A DNA stretch of 48,604 nt from an uncultured Collinsella sp. (lineage in GTDB: Bacteria; Actinomycetota; Coriobacteriia; Coriobacteriales; Coriobacteriaceae), in contig CABSMS010000003.1 of assembly GCA_902478885.1 (NCBI GenBank), forward strand, positions 1 to 48,604, read 5' to 3'. This document shows positions 22,919-32,382 of the stretch, one piece after another. Within the stretch, counting starts at the first letter, position 1, and each line of letters begins with the position of its first letter. Both the position numbers and the translations under genes were made by a program. The notes under the pieces were generated by a model. The model saw only the letters and a list, made by a program, of their open reading frames with translations. It was not told the origin of the DNA and did not search any database.

Positions 22919-22954
22919 GGGGGCGCGGGCTAGTGAGCGGCCCGCGCCCCTTTT
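22919..22954 (+). terminator. Rho-independent terminator after the major tail gene
   Basis: GGGGCGCGGGC (from 22920) pairs with GCCCGCGCCCC (22940-22950) around a short loop and is followed by TTTTCT. A terminator here would lower expression of tail chaperones relative to the abundant tail tube protein. Confidence 0.88.
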
Positions 22955-22992
22955 CTATGCCCGACGCTCACCGCTCACGAAAGGGGCAACAA

Positions 22993-23496
22993 ATGGAACT
23001 TCTGAAAAACATCCGCGCGTACGAGGACGTGTTCTTCGAGGACCCCGAGGAGAACCCCGACACGCCGCGCTTCCGCGTGTGGTTCGACGACAAGCACATC
23101 GAGGAGTACCTGGCCAAGGTCGGCAACGCCATCGACCGCGCGCAGGCCAACGAGCAGATGGCCCGCGAGGCCGACACCCCCGAGAAGGCGGCCGAGGCCA
23201 ACGCCGCGCAGGCCCGCCTCATGAAGCGCACCATCTCGGCGTTCATCGGCACCGAGGGCTGGGAGCAGCTGCTCGCGTGGATGGGCGGCGACGAGGGCCC
23301 CATCGCGCCCGAGGAGAACATCCGCATCCTGGGCGAGGTCTTCGCCACGTTCCTCAACATGTTGGCGCGCCACGCGACCAGCGAGCAGCTGATGGCGTGC
23401 GGCCTTGCATACAGCGAGCGCGCCGATCAGGTCCAGGCGCTCAACCGCGCCCAGCGCCGCGCCAAGGCCAAGCGCAAGAAGAAGGGCGGCAAGTAA
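22993..23496 (+). CDS. Tail assembly chaperone 1
   Basis: The 167-residue protein has ATG 22993 after AAAGGGGCAACAA. It sits between the major tail and tape measure genes, the fixed place of tail chaperones. It is helical and charged, with a basic tail (RRAKAKRKKKGGK). It would coat the tape measure during tail assembly. The stop overlaps the next start (TAATG); no slippery site for the frameshift found in many phages is visible. Confidence 0.75.
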   Translation: MELLKNIRAYEDVFFEDPEENPDTPRFRVWFDDKHIEEYLAKVGNAIDRAQANEQMAREADTPEKAAEANAAQARLMKRTISAFIGTEGWEQLLAWMGGDEGPIAPEENIRILGEVFATFLNMLARHATSEQLMACGLAYSERADQVQALNRAQRRAKAKRKKKGGK

Positions 23497-24152
23497 TGCT
23501 GCCAGCCGCGCTCACGGCCGAGCGGGTGCGGCTGCCCGACGGCACGAGCGCCACGCGCTACCCGTGGAACGGCGAGGAGGTGCTGGTGCGCGACGACGCG
23601 CTCACGATCATCCGCGTCATCGAGGTGCTGACCGACGAGGGCAAGTCCGACGACCAGCGCCGGGACGAGTTCCTGGCGCTGTTCTTCGTGGACTGGGCGG
23701 ACGCGTGGTGCGCATGCGACTACGACGCCGCCGAGTTCGTGCGGATGCGCGACGCGGCGGTATGGGACATGTGCGGACTCGACCTGACTGGCGACCGCCC
23801 GCACGAGACCCCGCTGTGGGACTTGGAGGAGGACGCGGCGCGCATACGCACCAGCTTCCGCCAGGCCTACGGCATCGAGTGGGACGAGGTGCGCGGTCGC
23901 ATCAGCTTTGCCGAGTTCGTGGCACTCGTGGGCGGCTGCCCGCAGGACACGCCGCTCGGCGCGGCCATCCACTACCGCAACCCGGCGACCAAGCCGAAGC
24001 CAACCAAATACAACAGGCAGGAGGTCGAGGCCTGGAACGCCGCCCACAAGGCGTTCGAACTCGGCAAAGGCCGCAGCTCACACGGCTCTGAGGAAGGAAG
24101 CGACGCGGCGATGCGCGATGTGTTCGCCGCGCTCAAGAGAGCGACGAGGTGA
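23496..24152 (+). CDS. Tail assembly protein (Gp15 family)
   Basis: The 218-residue protein starts at ATG 23496. It matches the phage Gp15 family (TIIRVIEVLTDEGKSDDQRRDEFLALFF...FDLEEDAARIRTSFRQAYGIEWDEVRG-like pattern), a second tail chaperone before the tape measure. The C-terminus (PKPTKYNRQEVEAWNAAHKAFELGKG) is characteristic of Gp15. It is coupled to the tape measure gene by GTGA. Confidence 0.78.
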   Translation: MLPAALTAERVRLPDGTSATRYPWNGEEVLVRDDALTIIRVIEVLTDEGKSDDQRRDEFLALFFVDWADAWCACDYDAAEFVRMRDAAVWDMCGLDLTGDRPHETPLWDLEEDAARIRTSFRQAYGIEWDEVRGRISFAEFVALVGGCPQDTPLGAAIHYRNPATKPKPTKYNRQEVEAWNAAHKAFELGKGRSSHGSEEGSDAAMRDVFAALKRATR

Positions 24153-26845
24153 GCATGGACGGCAACGTCATCATCAAAGCGGTGCTCGACACCGTTGACG
24201 TATCCAAGAACATCAAGGCCCTGGAGCGCGACCTCCAGGGCATCTCCTGGAAGAACATAACCGAGGGCGACGAGAAGGCCGCGAAGCTGTCGTCCTCGTT
24301 CAAGAAGGCCGGCACGGCCGCCACGGTGACGCTGACCGCGCCCGTGGTGGCCGCCGGCAAGGCCGTATTCGGCGTGGCCAGCGACTACGAGCAGGCCAAC
24401 GCCCGCATAGCCGCCGCGTTCGGCGTGTCCGGCGAGGAAGCCGAGCGTTTCAGCGGCATAGGCAAGCGCATATACGAGGGTGGCTGGGGCCAGTCCCTGG
24501 ACGAGGTCAACGATGCGCTGATCCAGTGCAAGTCCACCCTTCGCGACGTGTCCGACGAGGACCTGCAGACCGTCACCACCAACGCACTCATGCTGTCGGA
24601 CACCTTCGGCGCAGACGTGAACGAGTCCATACGCGGCACCAACGCCCTCATGGAGGGCTTCGGGCTGTCCGCCACCGAGGCCAGCGACCTGCTGACGGCG
24701 GGCATGCAGCGCGGCCTGAACTACACCGACGAGCTGGGCGACAACCTGAGCGAATACTCCGTGCGATGGGGCGAGGCGGGAATGAGCGCCAGCGAGTACT
24801 TCTCGCTGCTCGAAGCGGGCACGTCCAACGGCGCGTACAACCTGGACAAGGTGGGCGACTACCTCAACGAGTTCCTGACGGCGCTGTCCGACGGCCGCAT
24901 GGAGGAATCCATCGGCTCGTTCAGCGAGGGCACGCAGGAGGTCTTCGAGAACTTCAAGAACGGCAGCGCCACCGCCGAGGACATGCTGCAGGCGGTGCTG
25001 GGCGACCTCACGCAGATGCCAAACGAGTACGACAAGGCCGCGCTGGCCTCCACCCTGTGGTCCTCGCTGGGCGAGGACAATGCCATGGGCATGATCGAGT
25101 CCCTGGCGGGCGTGCAGGACAGCTTCGGCGACGTGGCGGGCGCTGCGCAGCAGGCCCAGGAGGCCGCCTCCGACAGCTTCGCCGTGAAATCGCAGGAGGC
25201 CATGCGCGAGCTGCAGGGCTCCATCGAGCCGCTTGGCGAGCCACTGCTCAACATCGCCACCAACGTGGCGGGCGTCGTCAAGTCGTTCTCCGAGTGGTTC
25301 GCCGGCATCGGCGAGGGCGGCCAGACCGCCGTGCTGGCGATCGCCACGATAGCGGCCGCCATAGGCCCCGTGCTGTCGACGGTCGGCACCGTCGTGGACA
25401 CCGTGCCGAAAATCGGAGCGGCCTTCCAGGTGGTCGGCAAGCTGGGCACCGGCGCGCTGGGGCTCATAGCCGCGCACCCCGTGGTAGCGGCCATAGCGGC
25501 CATCATCGCCGCCGTGGTGCTGCTGTGGAACAACTGCGAGGAGTTCCGCGACGCGGTGACCGCCGTGTGGGATGCCGTGTGCGCCGCGTTCGAGGTGGCC
25601 ACCCAGGTGGCGGGCGACGTGGCCCGAAGCGTCGGCGAGTTCTTCTCGCAGCTCGGCGAGACGCTGGGCGGCGTGTGGGACAGCATCTGCTCCACGGTGC
25701 AGGGGGCCATCGACGCCATAGCCGGGTTCTTCCAAGGCCTGGCCGGCACCGCCTCGACCATCTGGGACGGCATCTGCAACGTGGTGCAGGTCGCCGTGAT
25801 GCTGCTGGGCGAGATTCTGAACCTGGCCATCGAGACGCTGCTCATACCCTGGAACTTCATCTGGGAGAACTTCGGCGAGCAGCTGACGGCGGCATGGGAC
25901 GCAATCTGCAGCGCGGTGGGAAGCTACATCGACGCGGTGAGCCAGGTCATCACCGACGTGGTGACGGCGCTCTCCGAATGGTGGGGCGCGACGTGGGAAG
26001 GCATCAGCGGCACCGCCAGCGCCATATGGGAGGCCATCTACGGCGCGGTGAGCGCATACATCCAGTACGTTAGCGACGTGATAGGCGCAGCCCTTTTGGT
26101 CATCCAGGGCGTGTGGGACACGGTGTGGGGCGCGGTGAGCTCCACCGCCTCCAGCATATGGGATGCCATCAGCTCGGCGATAGGCGCGGCCATCAATGCC
26201 ATCAGCTCCACCATATCGGCGGTGCTGTCGGCAATTCAGGCGGTGTGGGACTCCATATGGGGTGCCGTGAGCAGCACGGCGTCGAGCGTGTGGGGCGGCA
26301 TCAGCTCCACCATATCCAGCATCGTGAACGGCATCCGCGACACGATCTCCAGCGTGTTCAACGCCGCCAAGGACACCGTGAGCAGCGTGTGGAACTCCAT
26401 CAAGAGCGCCATCGAAACGCCGATACAGAACGCCCGCGACACCGTGCGCAACGTCATCGACTCCATCAAGGGGTTCTTCAACTTCTCGTGGTCGCTGCCC
26501 CACCTGAAGCTGCCGCACCTGTCCATCTCCGGCAGCTTCAGCATCTTCCCGCCGAGCGTGCCGCATTTCGGCATCGACTGGTACGCCAAGGGCGGCGTGT
26601 TCAACGGCCCCAGCGTCATCGGCGTCGGCGAGGCGGGCCCCGAGGGCGTGGTGCCGTTCAACGAGCGCGGCGCGCGCCCGCTGGCCGAGGGCATCGCCAA
26701 GCTGCTCGACGGCAAGGGCGGCGCGGCCCATGGCGACACGAACGTGACAATCAACCTGTACGCGACCGTGCGGGAGGAGGCCGACATCGAGAAAATCTCC
26801 CGCCAGATAGCCAAGGAAATCAAACGGCAGGAGTGCTTCGCATGA
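24149..26845 (+). CDS. Tail tape measure protein
   Basis: The 898-residue protein starts with GTG 24149 (ATG 24155 is an alternative). The N-terminal helical domain (VDVSKNIKALERDLQG) leads to the TP901-type core (about residues 85-260). Hydrophobic segments at about 390-460 and Trp-punctuated repeats (IWDAISSAIGAAINAISSTI, VWDSIWGAVSS) follow. The typical end motif is present (AKGGVFNGPSVIGVGEAGPEGVVPF). At about 0.15 nm per residue it predicts a tail near 130-135 nm. Large frames on the opposite strand here are GC shadows. Confidence 0.95.
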   Translation: MSMDGNVIIKAVLDTVDVSKNIKALERDLQGISWKNITEGDEKAAKLSSSFKKAGTAATVTLTAPVVAAGKAVFGVASDYEQANARIAAAFGVSGEEAERFSGIGKRIYEGGWGQSLDEVNDALIQCKSTLRDVSDEDLQTVTTNALMLSDTFGADVNESIRGTNALMEGFGLSATEASDLLTAGMQRGLNYTDELGDNLSEYSVRWGEAGMSASEYFSLLEAGTSNGAYNLDKVGDYLNEFLTALSDGRMEESIGSFSEGTQEVFENFKNGSATAEDMLQAVLGDLTQMPNEYDKAALASTLWSSLGEDNAMGMIESLAGVQDSFGDVAGAAQQAQEAASDSFAVKSQEAMRELQGSIEPLGEPLLNIATNVAGVVKSFSEWFAGIGEGGQTAVLAIATIAAAIGPVLSTVGTVVDTVPKIGAAFQVVGKLGTGALGLIAAHPVVAAIAAIIAAVVLLWNNCEEFRDAVTAVWDAVCAAFEVATQVAGDVARSVGEFFSQLGETLGGVWDSICSTVQGAIDAIAGFFQGLAGTASTIWDGICNVVQVAVMLLGEILNLAIETLLIPWNFIWENFGEQLTAAWDAICSAVGSYIDAVSQVITDVVTALSEWWGATWEGISGTASAIWEAIYGAVSAYIQYVSDVIGAALLVIQGVWDTVWGAVSSTASSIWDAISSAIGAAINAISSTISAVLSAIQAVWDSIWGAVSSTASSVWGGISSTISSIVNGIRDTISSVFNAAKDTVSSVWNSIKSAIETPIQNARDTVRNVIDSIKGFFNFSWSLPHLKLPHLSISGSFSIFPPSVPHFGIDWYAKGGVFNGPSVIGVGEAGPEGVVPFNERGARPLAEGIAKLLDGKGGAAHGDTNVTINLYATVREEADIEKISRQIAKEIKRQECFA

Positions 26846-27555
26846 TATACAACGGCTTCGACTTCGCGCCGTGGTTCGACACCCGGCTCGTGACCCGCTC
26901 GCTGCTGCCCGAGTACGAAATCGCCACGCGCGACGTGCCCGGGCAGCCCGGCTCGCGCTTCATGCGCGCAGAGCTGAAACCCCTGACGATAGACGTGGCG
27001 GCGGCCTGGAGGGCACGCCCCGCCGACGATATGGCGGCCCTTCGCCGCCTCATGGCCTCGCGCCTGCTGTGCCTCAAGGAGGCCGAGCTGTGGCTGGACG
27101 ACGAGAGGCACCTGGGCCTGCGCTACATGGCCGTGCTGACCTCGCCGGGCGCGCTCGACACGTTGTGGCACACCGGCGAGGCCACGCTGACGTTCACGGC
27201 ATACGACCCCGTGGCCTACGGGGCCGAGGGGCGCGCAACCGTGTCGGGCACCTCGGGCGTGCAGGTGGGCGGGACGTTCCGCACCTACCCCACCGTGACC
27301 GTCAAGCCCGGCGGCAGCACGTCGGCGCTGCGGCTGACGAACATGGGCACGGGCGAGTTCGTGCAGATCGACAAGGCGGTGACGGCATCGAGCGCGGTGG
27401 TCATCGACATGGCCGCCCCGCAGGCCACGGTGGACGGCAGCCCCGCGCCCGTGACCTTCGAGAGTGACTTCTTCCCGCTGGAGCCGGGGGCCAACAGCCT
27501 CAAGCTGTCCAGCGGCACCGCGACGGTACAGTGGACGGAAAGGTATGTGGGCTGA
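26842..27555 (+). CDS. Distal tail protein (Dit)
   Basis: The 237-residue protein has ATG 26842 coupled by ATGA. It has the siphovirus Dit pattern: N-terminal IYNGFDFAPWFDTRLVTRSLLPEYEIATRDVPGQPGSRF, then a beta-rich galectin-like C-terminal half (YPTVTVKPGGSTSALRLTNMGTGEFVQID). Dit forms the hub ring at the tail tip and connects the tube to the baseplate. The next gene, Tal, overlaps by one base. Confidence 0.88.
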   Translation: MIYNGFDFAPWFDTRLVTRSLLPEYEIATRDVPGQPGSRFMRAELKPLTIDVAAAWRARPADDMAALRRLMASRLLCLKEAELWLDDERHLGLRYMAVLTSPGALDTLWHTGEATLTFTAYDPVAYGAEGRATVSGTSGVQVGGTFRTYPTVTVKPGGSTSALRLTNMGTGEFVQIDKAVTASSAVVIDMAAPQATVDGSPAPVTFESDFFPLEPGANSLKLSSGTATVQWTERYVG

Positions 27556-30107
27556 TGATTCTGTGGGCATGCGACCGCTGGGAGGCGTACAAGGGACCCA
27601 TCAAGACGCTGTTCGAGTGCGAGGACACGCGCGAGGTCAACGGCGAGAACGCCCTGAGCATCACAACGCTGGCGCGCCTGGACAAGGGCGACCGCCTGGT
27701 GTGGCGCGACCTCAAGGGCCGCTGGCACGAGAACATCGTGGACGGCGTGGAGGAGGAGCGCGCAAGCGCGGGCATCCTCTACACGTACTACTGCCCGACC
27801 TCGGCGCAAATCGAGCTCCTGGGCGACTACCTGGAGGACAAGCGCCCCTACGACGTGAGCGCCTACGCCGCGCTGGCCTCGGCGCTGTCCTCCTCGCGCT
27901 GGCAGGTCGGAACCGTGGCCGACCTCGGGCAGGCCGGCACGAACTTCTACCACACCAACGCATGGGCGGCCATCCACGACGTGGCAGACACTTGGGGCGG
28001 CGAGCTGTCGTTCGAAATCCAGGTGAGCGGCACCAAGGTGACCGCACGCCGCGTGTGCATGGCCAAGCAGGTCGGCGAGGACAACGGCAAGCGTTTCACC
28101 TACGCCAAGGACCTCGTGAGCGTCAAGCGCAGCGTGGACGAGGGCAACGTGTGTACCGCCCTGTACGGCTACGGCAAGTCCCTGCAGACCGCCGACGAGG
28201 ACGGCAACCTGACGGGCGGCTACGATCGCAAGCTGACCTTCGGCGACGTGAACGGCGGGCAGAACTGGGTGGGGTCGGCCGACGCGCTGGCGCGCTGGGG
28301 ACGGCCCGACGGCAAGGGCGGCAAGGCGCACGTGTTCGGCGACGTGGAGTTCTCCGACTGCGAGGACGCCGCCGAGCTGAAGAAGCGCACCGAGGCGCAG
28401 CTGGCGAAGTCGTGCGTGCCCACCGTGTCCTACACTGCGGACGCCGTGGCGCTTGCGCGCGCCGGCGAGGGCTTCGAGGGCGCGGACGAGGGCGACCTGG
28501 TGACCGTGGTGGACAAGGTGTACGACCCGCCGCTGCGCGTGCGCACGCGCATCACCAAGGTGGTGGAGGACCAGCTGCGCCCCGGCGAGGTCACCTACAC
28601 GTTCGGCAACTACCAGACGGTCGCCGAGCTGATGGCCGCACAGAAGTCGGCCGCCAAGTCCACCGCCTCGACCATCCGGGCGACCGTGACCGAGGCCGTG
28701 AACGCCTCGAACAAGGCATCGACCGGCAAATGGGGCGAGAGCCTGGCGGCCGCCGAGGAGCGCCAGAAGGCGTACACCAAGGAGGTCGGCGGCGCTGCCA
28801 AGGACTACACCGACGACGTGAGGGACGCGCTGGACAAGGCCCTCAAGGAGTACGCCGACAACGGGGACACCACGCTGGAGGAGGCGCTGAAGAAGTACTC
28901 CGACGACGGCAACCTGGACCTGGACGAGGTGCTGCGCCTGTACACCGACACGTCGATAGAGCAAAGCGAGAGCGTGCTCAAGCAGATAGACGAGGCCAAC
29001 AAGGAGTACCTGGAAGGCGTCACGGGCAAGCTGGACGAACGGCTGACGAGCGCCGAGGGCGAGGTGGATGGGCTGCAGAAACAGCTCGACCAGCTGCCGA
29101 CGGATATCCGCAAGAAGATCGTTGACATGCTCAACAGCGAGGTGAACACCACGGGCGGCTGGGTGTACGAGGAGCCCGGCCAAGGCATCCTGGTGTACGA
29201 CAAAAAGCCCGAGAGCGCCACCAAGTGCGTCAAGATAGGCGGCGGAATCATCGGCGTGGCCAACTCCAAGTACTCCAGCGGCGCGTGGAAGTGGCGCACG
29301 GCCATAACCGGCGACGGCGTGACCGCCGACGAGCTGACCACGGGCCGCATCAAAGGCGGGAACTCGTACTGGGACCTCGACAGCGGGGCCTTCTACCTGC
29401 GCGACGGCTCCATCTTCATGACCGACAGCAACGGCAACAGGGTCTATATCAACGCCACCAACGGCTTCCAGATATACGACAAGAACGGCTCCATCATCGC
29501 GGGCACCGTGCTGGTGGGCAGCACCTCCATGTTCCGCTGCAACATGGTCGGCACGTCGTCAACCAACTACATCACCACCGGCACGACGACGAACAACCAC
29601 CCGGGAGCGTCGTTCGTGAACGGCTCGACCGAGTACTGCACCATCGAGGCCGTCCACGCGAAGGACAGCCCCACGGCGAGCTCGACCGACGGCGTGGGCA
29701 TATCCACCTGCGGCTACGGCTTCCTGGCAGTCAACCGCTACTACCGCCAGACGTGGCTGACGACCCCCTACTACGCGGGCTACATGAGCCATCCCGACGA
29801 GCAGCTGTACATGAAGAGCGGCAACAGCAACGCAGGCGGCTCGGCGTACGTGAAGCTGCAGGAGAACTCCAACAACTACGTGTACCTGGATAGCAGCCGC
29901 GCAGACATTGGGTCGTCGGGCACCGCCAGGATACTCGCCCCGAAGTTCGCCATAGGAACCAGTCCGAGCAGCGGCGGCACCTACGGGTACACGGGCTCCA
30001 CGCAGTTCATCGGGTGCATCACCAACAACGGCAACAAATGGACGTGGGGCACCATCAACGTGGTGAACGGAATCATCACCGGCATGAGCAGCATCACGGG
30101 AAACTAG
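27555..30107 (+). CDS. Tail-associated tip protein (Tal / prophage endopeptidase tail)
   Basis: The 850-residue protein starts at ATG 27555 (TGATG overlap). Residues about 1-370 are a gp27-like tail hub (ILWACDRWEAYKGPIKTLFECED ... DLVTVVDKVYDPPLRVRTRITKV). Residues about 380-530 form a long coiled-coil. Residues about 540-850 are a repetitive beta-structured fibre with Gly/Ser/Asn/Tyr-rich sequence (GGSAYVKLQENSNNYVYLDSS). It forms the tail tip that contacts the cell envelope. No peptidase active site is evident. Confidence 0.88.
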   Translation: MILWACDRWEAYKGPIKTLFECEDTREVNGENALSITTLARLDKGDRLVWRDLKGRWHENIVDGVEEERASAGILYTYYCPTSAQIELLGDYLEDKRPYDVSAYAALASALSSSRWQVGTVADLGQAGTNFYHTNAWAAIHDVADTWGGELSFEIQVSGTKVTARRVCMAKQVGEDNGKRFTYAKDLVSVKRSVDEGNVCTALYGYGKSLQTADEDGNLTGGYDRKLTFGDVNGGQNWVGSADALARWGRPDGKGGKAHVFGDVEFSDCEDAAELKKRTEAQLAKSCVPTVSYTADAVALARAGEGFEGADEGDLVTVVDKVYDPPLRVRTRITKVVEDQLRPGEVTYTFGNYQTVAELMAAQKSAAKSTASTIRATVTEAVNASNKASTGKWGESLAAAEERQKAYTKEVGGAAKDYTDDVRDALDKALKEYADNGDTTLEEALKKYSDDGNLDLDEVLRLYTDTSIEQSESVLKQIDEANKEYLEGVTGKLDERLTSAEGEVDGLQKQLDQLPTDIRKKIVDMLNSEVNTTGGWVYEEPGQGILVYDKKPESATKCVKIGGGIIGVANSKYSSGAWKWRTAITGDGVTADELTTGRIKGGNSYWDLDSGAFYLRDGSIFMTDSNGNRVYINATNGFQIYDKNGSIIAGTVLVGSTSMFRCNMVGTSSTNYITTGTTTNNHPGASFVNGSTEYCTIEAVHAKDSPTASSTDGVGISTCGYGFLAVNRYYRQTWLTTPYYAGYMSHPDEQLYMKSGNSNAGGSAYVKLQENSNNYVYLDSSRADIGSSGTARILAPKFAIGTSPSSGGTYGYTGSTQFIGCITNNGNKWTWGTINVVNGIITGMSSITGN

Positions 30108-30129
30108 ACCAAGCAAGAGAGGAAACGGA

Positions 30130-30450
30130 ATGTTCTACCACCTTGTGCAGCAACCCGAAGCGCCGCAGGCGCTCGACGGCGCGCCGAAGCCGCCCGAGGC
30201 GCTTCCGGTGTTCGAGTGCATCAGCGACCCGGCCACGGCGCGGGCCATCGTGGAATCGGAAGACGTGTTCGAGTTCGACGGCAAGGGCGGCTTCACGCTC
30301 GTGTCCAGCCCCGTGGCCGTCATGGACGCGGAAGGCGGCGAGGCCAACGCCGTTGACTTCTCGGCGCTCACCGACGAGGAGATATGCGGGGTCCACAGAG
30401 CGCAACCCGGCGACATATCGCGGACACTTGCGGCCGAAGGAAAGGAGTGA
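30130..30450 (+). CDS. Hypothetical tail-region protein
   Basis: The 106-residue protein has ATG 30130 after GAGAGGAAACGGA. It is acidic, beginning MFYHLVQQPEAPQALDGAPKPPEA. Small genes of this size between Tal and baseplate genes are often fibre-associated or XkdX-like, but no family can be assigned. Confidence 0.65.
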   Translation: MFYHLVQQPEAPQALDGAPKPPEALPVFECISDPATARAIVESEDVFEFDGKGGFTLVSSPVAVMDAEGGEANAVDFSALTDEEICGVHRAQPGDISRTLAAEGKE

Positions 30451-30453
30451 GGC

Positions 30454-31356
30454 ATGGCAACGCACGAGCTTACGCTCAACCTCAAGAAGACCAACATAGC
30501 GCCGCCCGTCATCACCGTGCACCAGGGCGACAGCGCCGAGGTCCTGAAGGCCGCCATCTACGACGGCGACAAGAAGGCGGCCCTGACGGGCTGCAAGGTG
30601 CACCTCATGGCTGCGAAACCCGACCACACCTACGTGGAGCAGCAGTTCACTGGCATCAGCGACAACGTGGCCACCGTGACGGTCGACCCCGCCGTCTTCG
30701 GCGTGGCCGGGCTGCTCAAGGTGTGCTACGTGCGCGTGCGAAACGCGGCGGGGCTGGACGCCACCACCGAGAACGTCCTGGTGAACGTGCTGCCCTCGGC
30801 GAGCGCGTCGGGCGAGATATCCGGCCCGTACGTCGATGCGGTGGAGGCGATCATCGCGAACCTCAAAGGGCAGCTAGCCGACGTGAGCGCGCTGAACGCG
30901 CAGATGCAGAAGGCCGAGACCTCCCGCGCGAGCGCGGAAAACCAGCGCGCCGCGAGCGAGAAGACGCGCCAGACCGCCGAAACCGGGCGCGCAGAGGCGG
31001 AGAAGAAGCGCGCCACGGCGGAAAGCGCCCGCGTCACCGAGGCGGCGCAGCTGAAGACGGCCTCGCAAGCCGCCACGGCTGCGGCAAACGGCGCGGCCTC
31101 GAACGCCGACGCGGCGGCCAACACCGCCCTGCAGATAGCCAACAGCGTGGCGCAGGGCAGCGCGGGCAGCTCGGACATGGCCAAGCAGAAGCAGCAGATA
31201 GCCGACCTGTACGGCAAGCTGGCCGACGCCACGGACGCGTTCATCTACGACGACGGCACCGTGTACTGCCCCGCCTCCAAGGCCAGTGCATCTGGCAGCA
31301 CCATCACATTCGGGAGCACCTGCACGGCGTCCGGCACAACCCTCAACCTCAAGTAG
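30454..31356 (+). CDS. BppU-like upper baseplate protein
   Basis: The 300-residue protein has ATG 30454 after AAAGGAGTGAGGC. The N-terminal 115 residues fit the BppU N-terminal domain (ITVHQGDSAEVLKAAIYDGDKKAALTGCKVHLMAAKPD). A long Ala-rich coiled-coil follows (about 130-265, ETSRASAENQRAASEKTRQTAETGRAEAEKKRA), then a short beta C-terminus. It likely links the tail hub to the receptor-binding protein encoded next. Confidence 0.85.
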   Translation: MATHELTLNLKKTNIAPPVITVHQGDSAEVLKAAIYDGDKKAALTGCKVHLMAAKPDHTYVEQQFTGISDNVATVTVDPAVFGVAGLLKVCYVRVRNAAGLDATTENVLVNVLPSASASGEISGPYVDAVEAIIANLKGQLADVSALNAQMQKAETSRASAENQRAASEKTRQTAETGRAEAEKKRATAESARVTEAAQLKTASQAATAAANGAASNADAAANTALQIANSVAQGSAGSSDMAKQKQQIADLYGKLADATDAFIYDDGTVYCPASKASASGSTITFGSTCTASGTTLNLK

Positions 31357-31368
31357 AAAGGCAACGAA

Positions 31369-32277
31369 ATGGCACAAGCGAAAACCCTGTCGGTGGGCGG
31401 CATCGGCTACGAGGTCATCGACGATACCGCGCGCAACAACGCGCAGGCGGCGCTCAACAACGCCGAGTACAACCGCCAGGGCCAAATCGGCAAGTACGGC
31501 GGGCAGAACATCGCCACCATCCTGGCGGGAGAGATCGGCAGCGGCAGCGTGTACGACGCGCTGCACAAGCGAGCCGCCAACGGCAACTTCGCGGGCCTGC
31601 GCGTGGGAGACTACATTGACGTGCCGCTGGTAAGCGCGTCGGGCGTGGCGGCCCAGCAGTCCGTGCGCTTCCTCCTGGCGCACTTCGACCCGTACTACTG
31701 CTGCGGCGACAGCTCCAAAGGCCACCACATCGCCTTCGTGGCCTCCGCGCCCATCGCCGTGGCCAAGACCGTGACCGGCGTTGCCAACGACAGCTTCCTG
31801 ATGTGGAACACGACAAACACGAACCAGGGCACCGCCGACCAGAAATGCCCCTACCCCAACAGCAACCTCAAGGCGTGGGAGACGGCCTTCGAGGCGTGCC
31901 TGCCCGAGGGGCTGACCAAGTACCTTCTTACCCAGCGCGTGCTGCTTGAGGAGCGGTACAGCGCCAGCGGCGCGCTCAACGACTCCAACTCGTGGAGCTG
32001 GCAGGATATCGGCAAGGTGTTCTCGCTGTCCGAGATGGAGGTGTACGGCTGCCCAGTGTGGGGCACCAAGGGCTACAGCGTCGGCTTCGACTGCCAGTTC
32101 GACCTGTTCCGAGACACGGCGCACCGAGTCAACGGAAGTCGGTACATTTGGTGGCTGCGTTCCGTTGCGTCGGGCTCCGCGTCCTCCGTGTGCTATGTCA
32201 ACGGCAACGGCTATGCCAACTGCTGCTCGGCGACGAACGTCTGGGTTCGCCCCCGCCCCGGCTTCCTCGTCGGCTAG
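31369..32277 (+). CDS. DGR target: receptor-binding protein with C-type-lectin-like variable domain
   Basis: The 302-residue protein has ATG 31369 after AAAGGCAACGAA. The N-terminal 70 residues look like a fibre attachment region. Residues about 80-302 resemble a DUF6273/C-type-lectin fold (FSLSEMEVYG ... RYIWWLRSVASGSASSVCYV ... VWVRPRPGF). The last 43 codons (32139-32266) are the variable repeat copied from the template at 32878. Residues differing from the template are Ile260, Ser273, Gly279, Tyr282, Cys285 and Cys286, all at N or Y template codons. It probably recognises the host surface at the tail tip. Confidence 0.92.
   Translation: MAQAKTLSVGGIGYEVIDDTARNNAQAALNNAEYNRQGQIGKYGGQNIATILAGEIGSGSVYDALHKRAANGNFAGLRVGDYIDVPLVSASGVAAQQSVRFLLAHFDPYYCCGDSSKGHHIAFVASAPIAVAKTVTGVANDSFLMWNTTNTNQGTADQKCPYPNSNLKAWETAFEACLPEGLTKYLLTQRVLLEERYSASGALNDSNSWSWQDIGKVFSLSEMEVYGCPVWGTKGYSVGFDCQFDLFRDTAHRVNGSRYIWWLRSVASGSASSVCYVNGNGYANCCSATNVWVRPRPGFLVG
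32139..32266 (+). repeat. DGR variable repeat (VR)
   Basis: 128 bases align without gaps to TR at 32878-33005 with 10 differences. All lie opposite TR adenines: 32147, 32185, 32186, 32203, 32204, 32212, 32222, 32224, 32225 and 32262. The changes are A to T (4), A to G (4) and A to C (2). The GC-rich 3' end (GGTTCGCCCCCGCCCCGG) is unchanged and is the likely initiation-of-homing segment. Confidence 0.97.
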
Positions 32278-32306
32278 CCAGCCGAGTGCTCTATACTCTG
32301 CTTTTA

Positions 32307-32357
32307 GGCGACCGCCTTGCGCGGTCGCCTCTCGCCCGCGAAGCGGGCCGTTTTTTT
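32307..32357 (+). terminator. Tandem hairpins after VR, the second a Rho-independent terminator
   Basis: Hairpin 1: GGCGACCGC (32307-32315) with GCGGTCGCC (32321-32329). Hairpin 2: GCCCGC-GAA-GCGGGC (32334-32348) followed by CG and seven Ts. The first hairpin starts 40 bases after VR, similar to the hairpin/cruciform that aids VR recognition in known DGRs; the second should end tail transcription. Confidence 0.85.
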
Positions 32358-32382
32358 CCGCCAGTTTCCCCAGGAGGTGCAC

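Noticed and set aside
23440..23510. Programmed frameshift between the two tail chaperone genes
   Set aside because: No slippery heptamer (such as a run of A or G of the X-XXY-YYZ type) is visible. The second gene has its own TAATG start.
23972..26731. A 919-residue open frame on the minus strand opposite the tape measure gene
   Set aside because: It has His/Arg/Gly-rich, repetitive composition with no domain, and lies opposite a clear gene. Long antisense frames are expected at this GC content.
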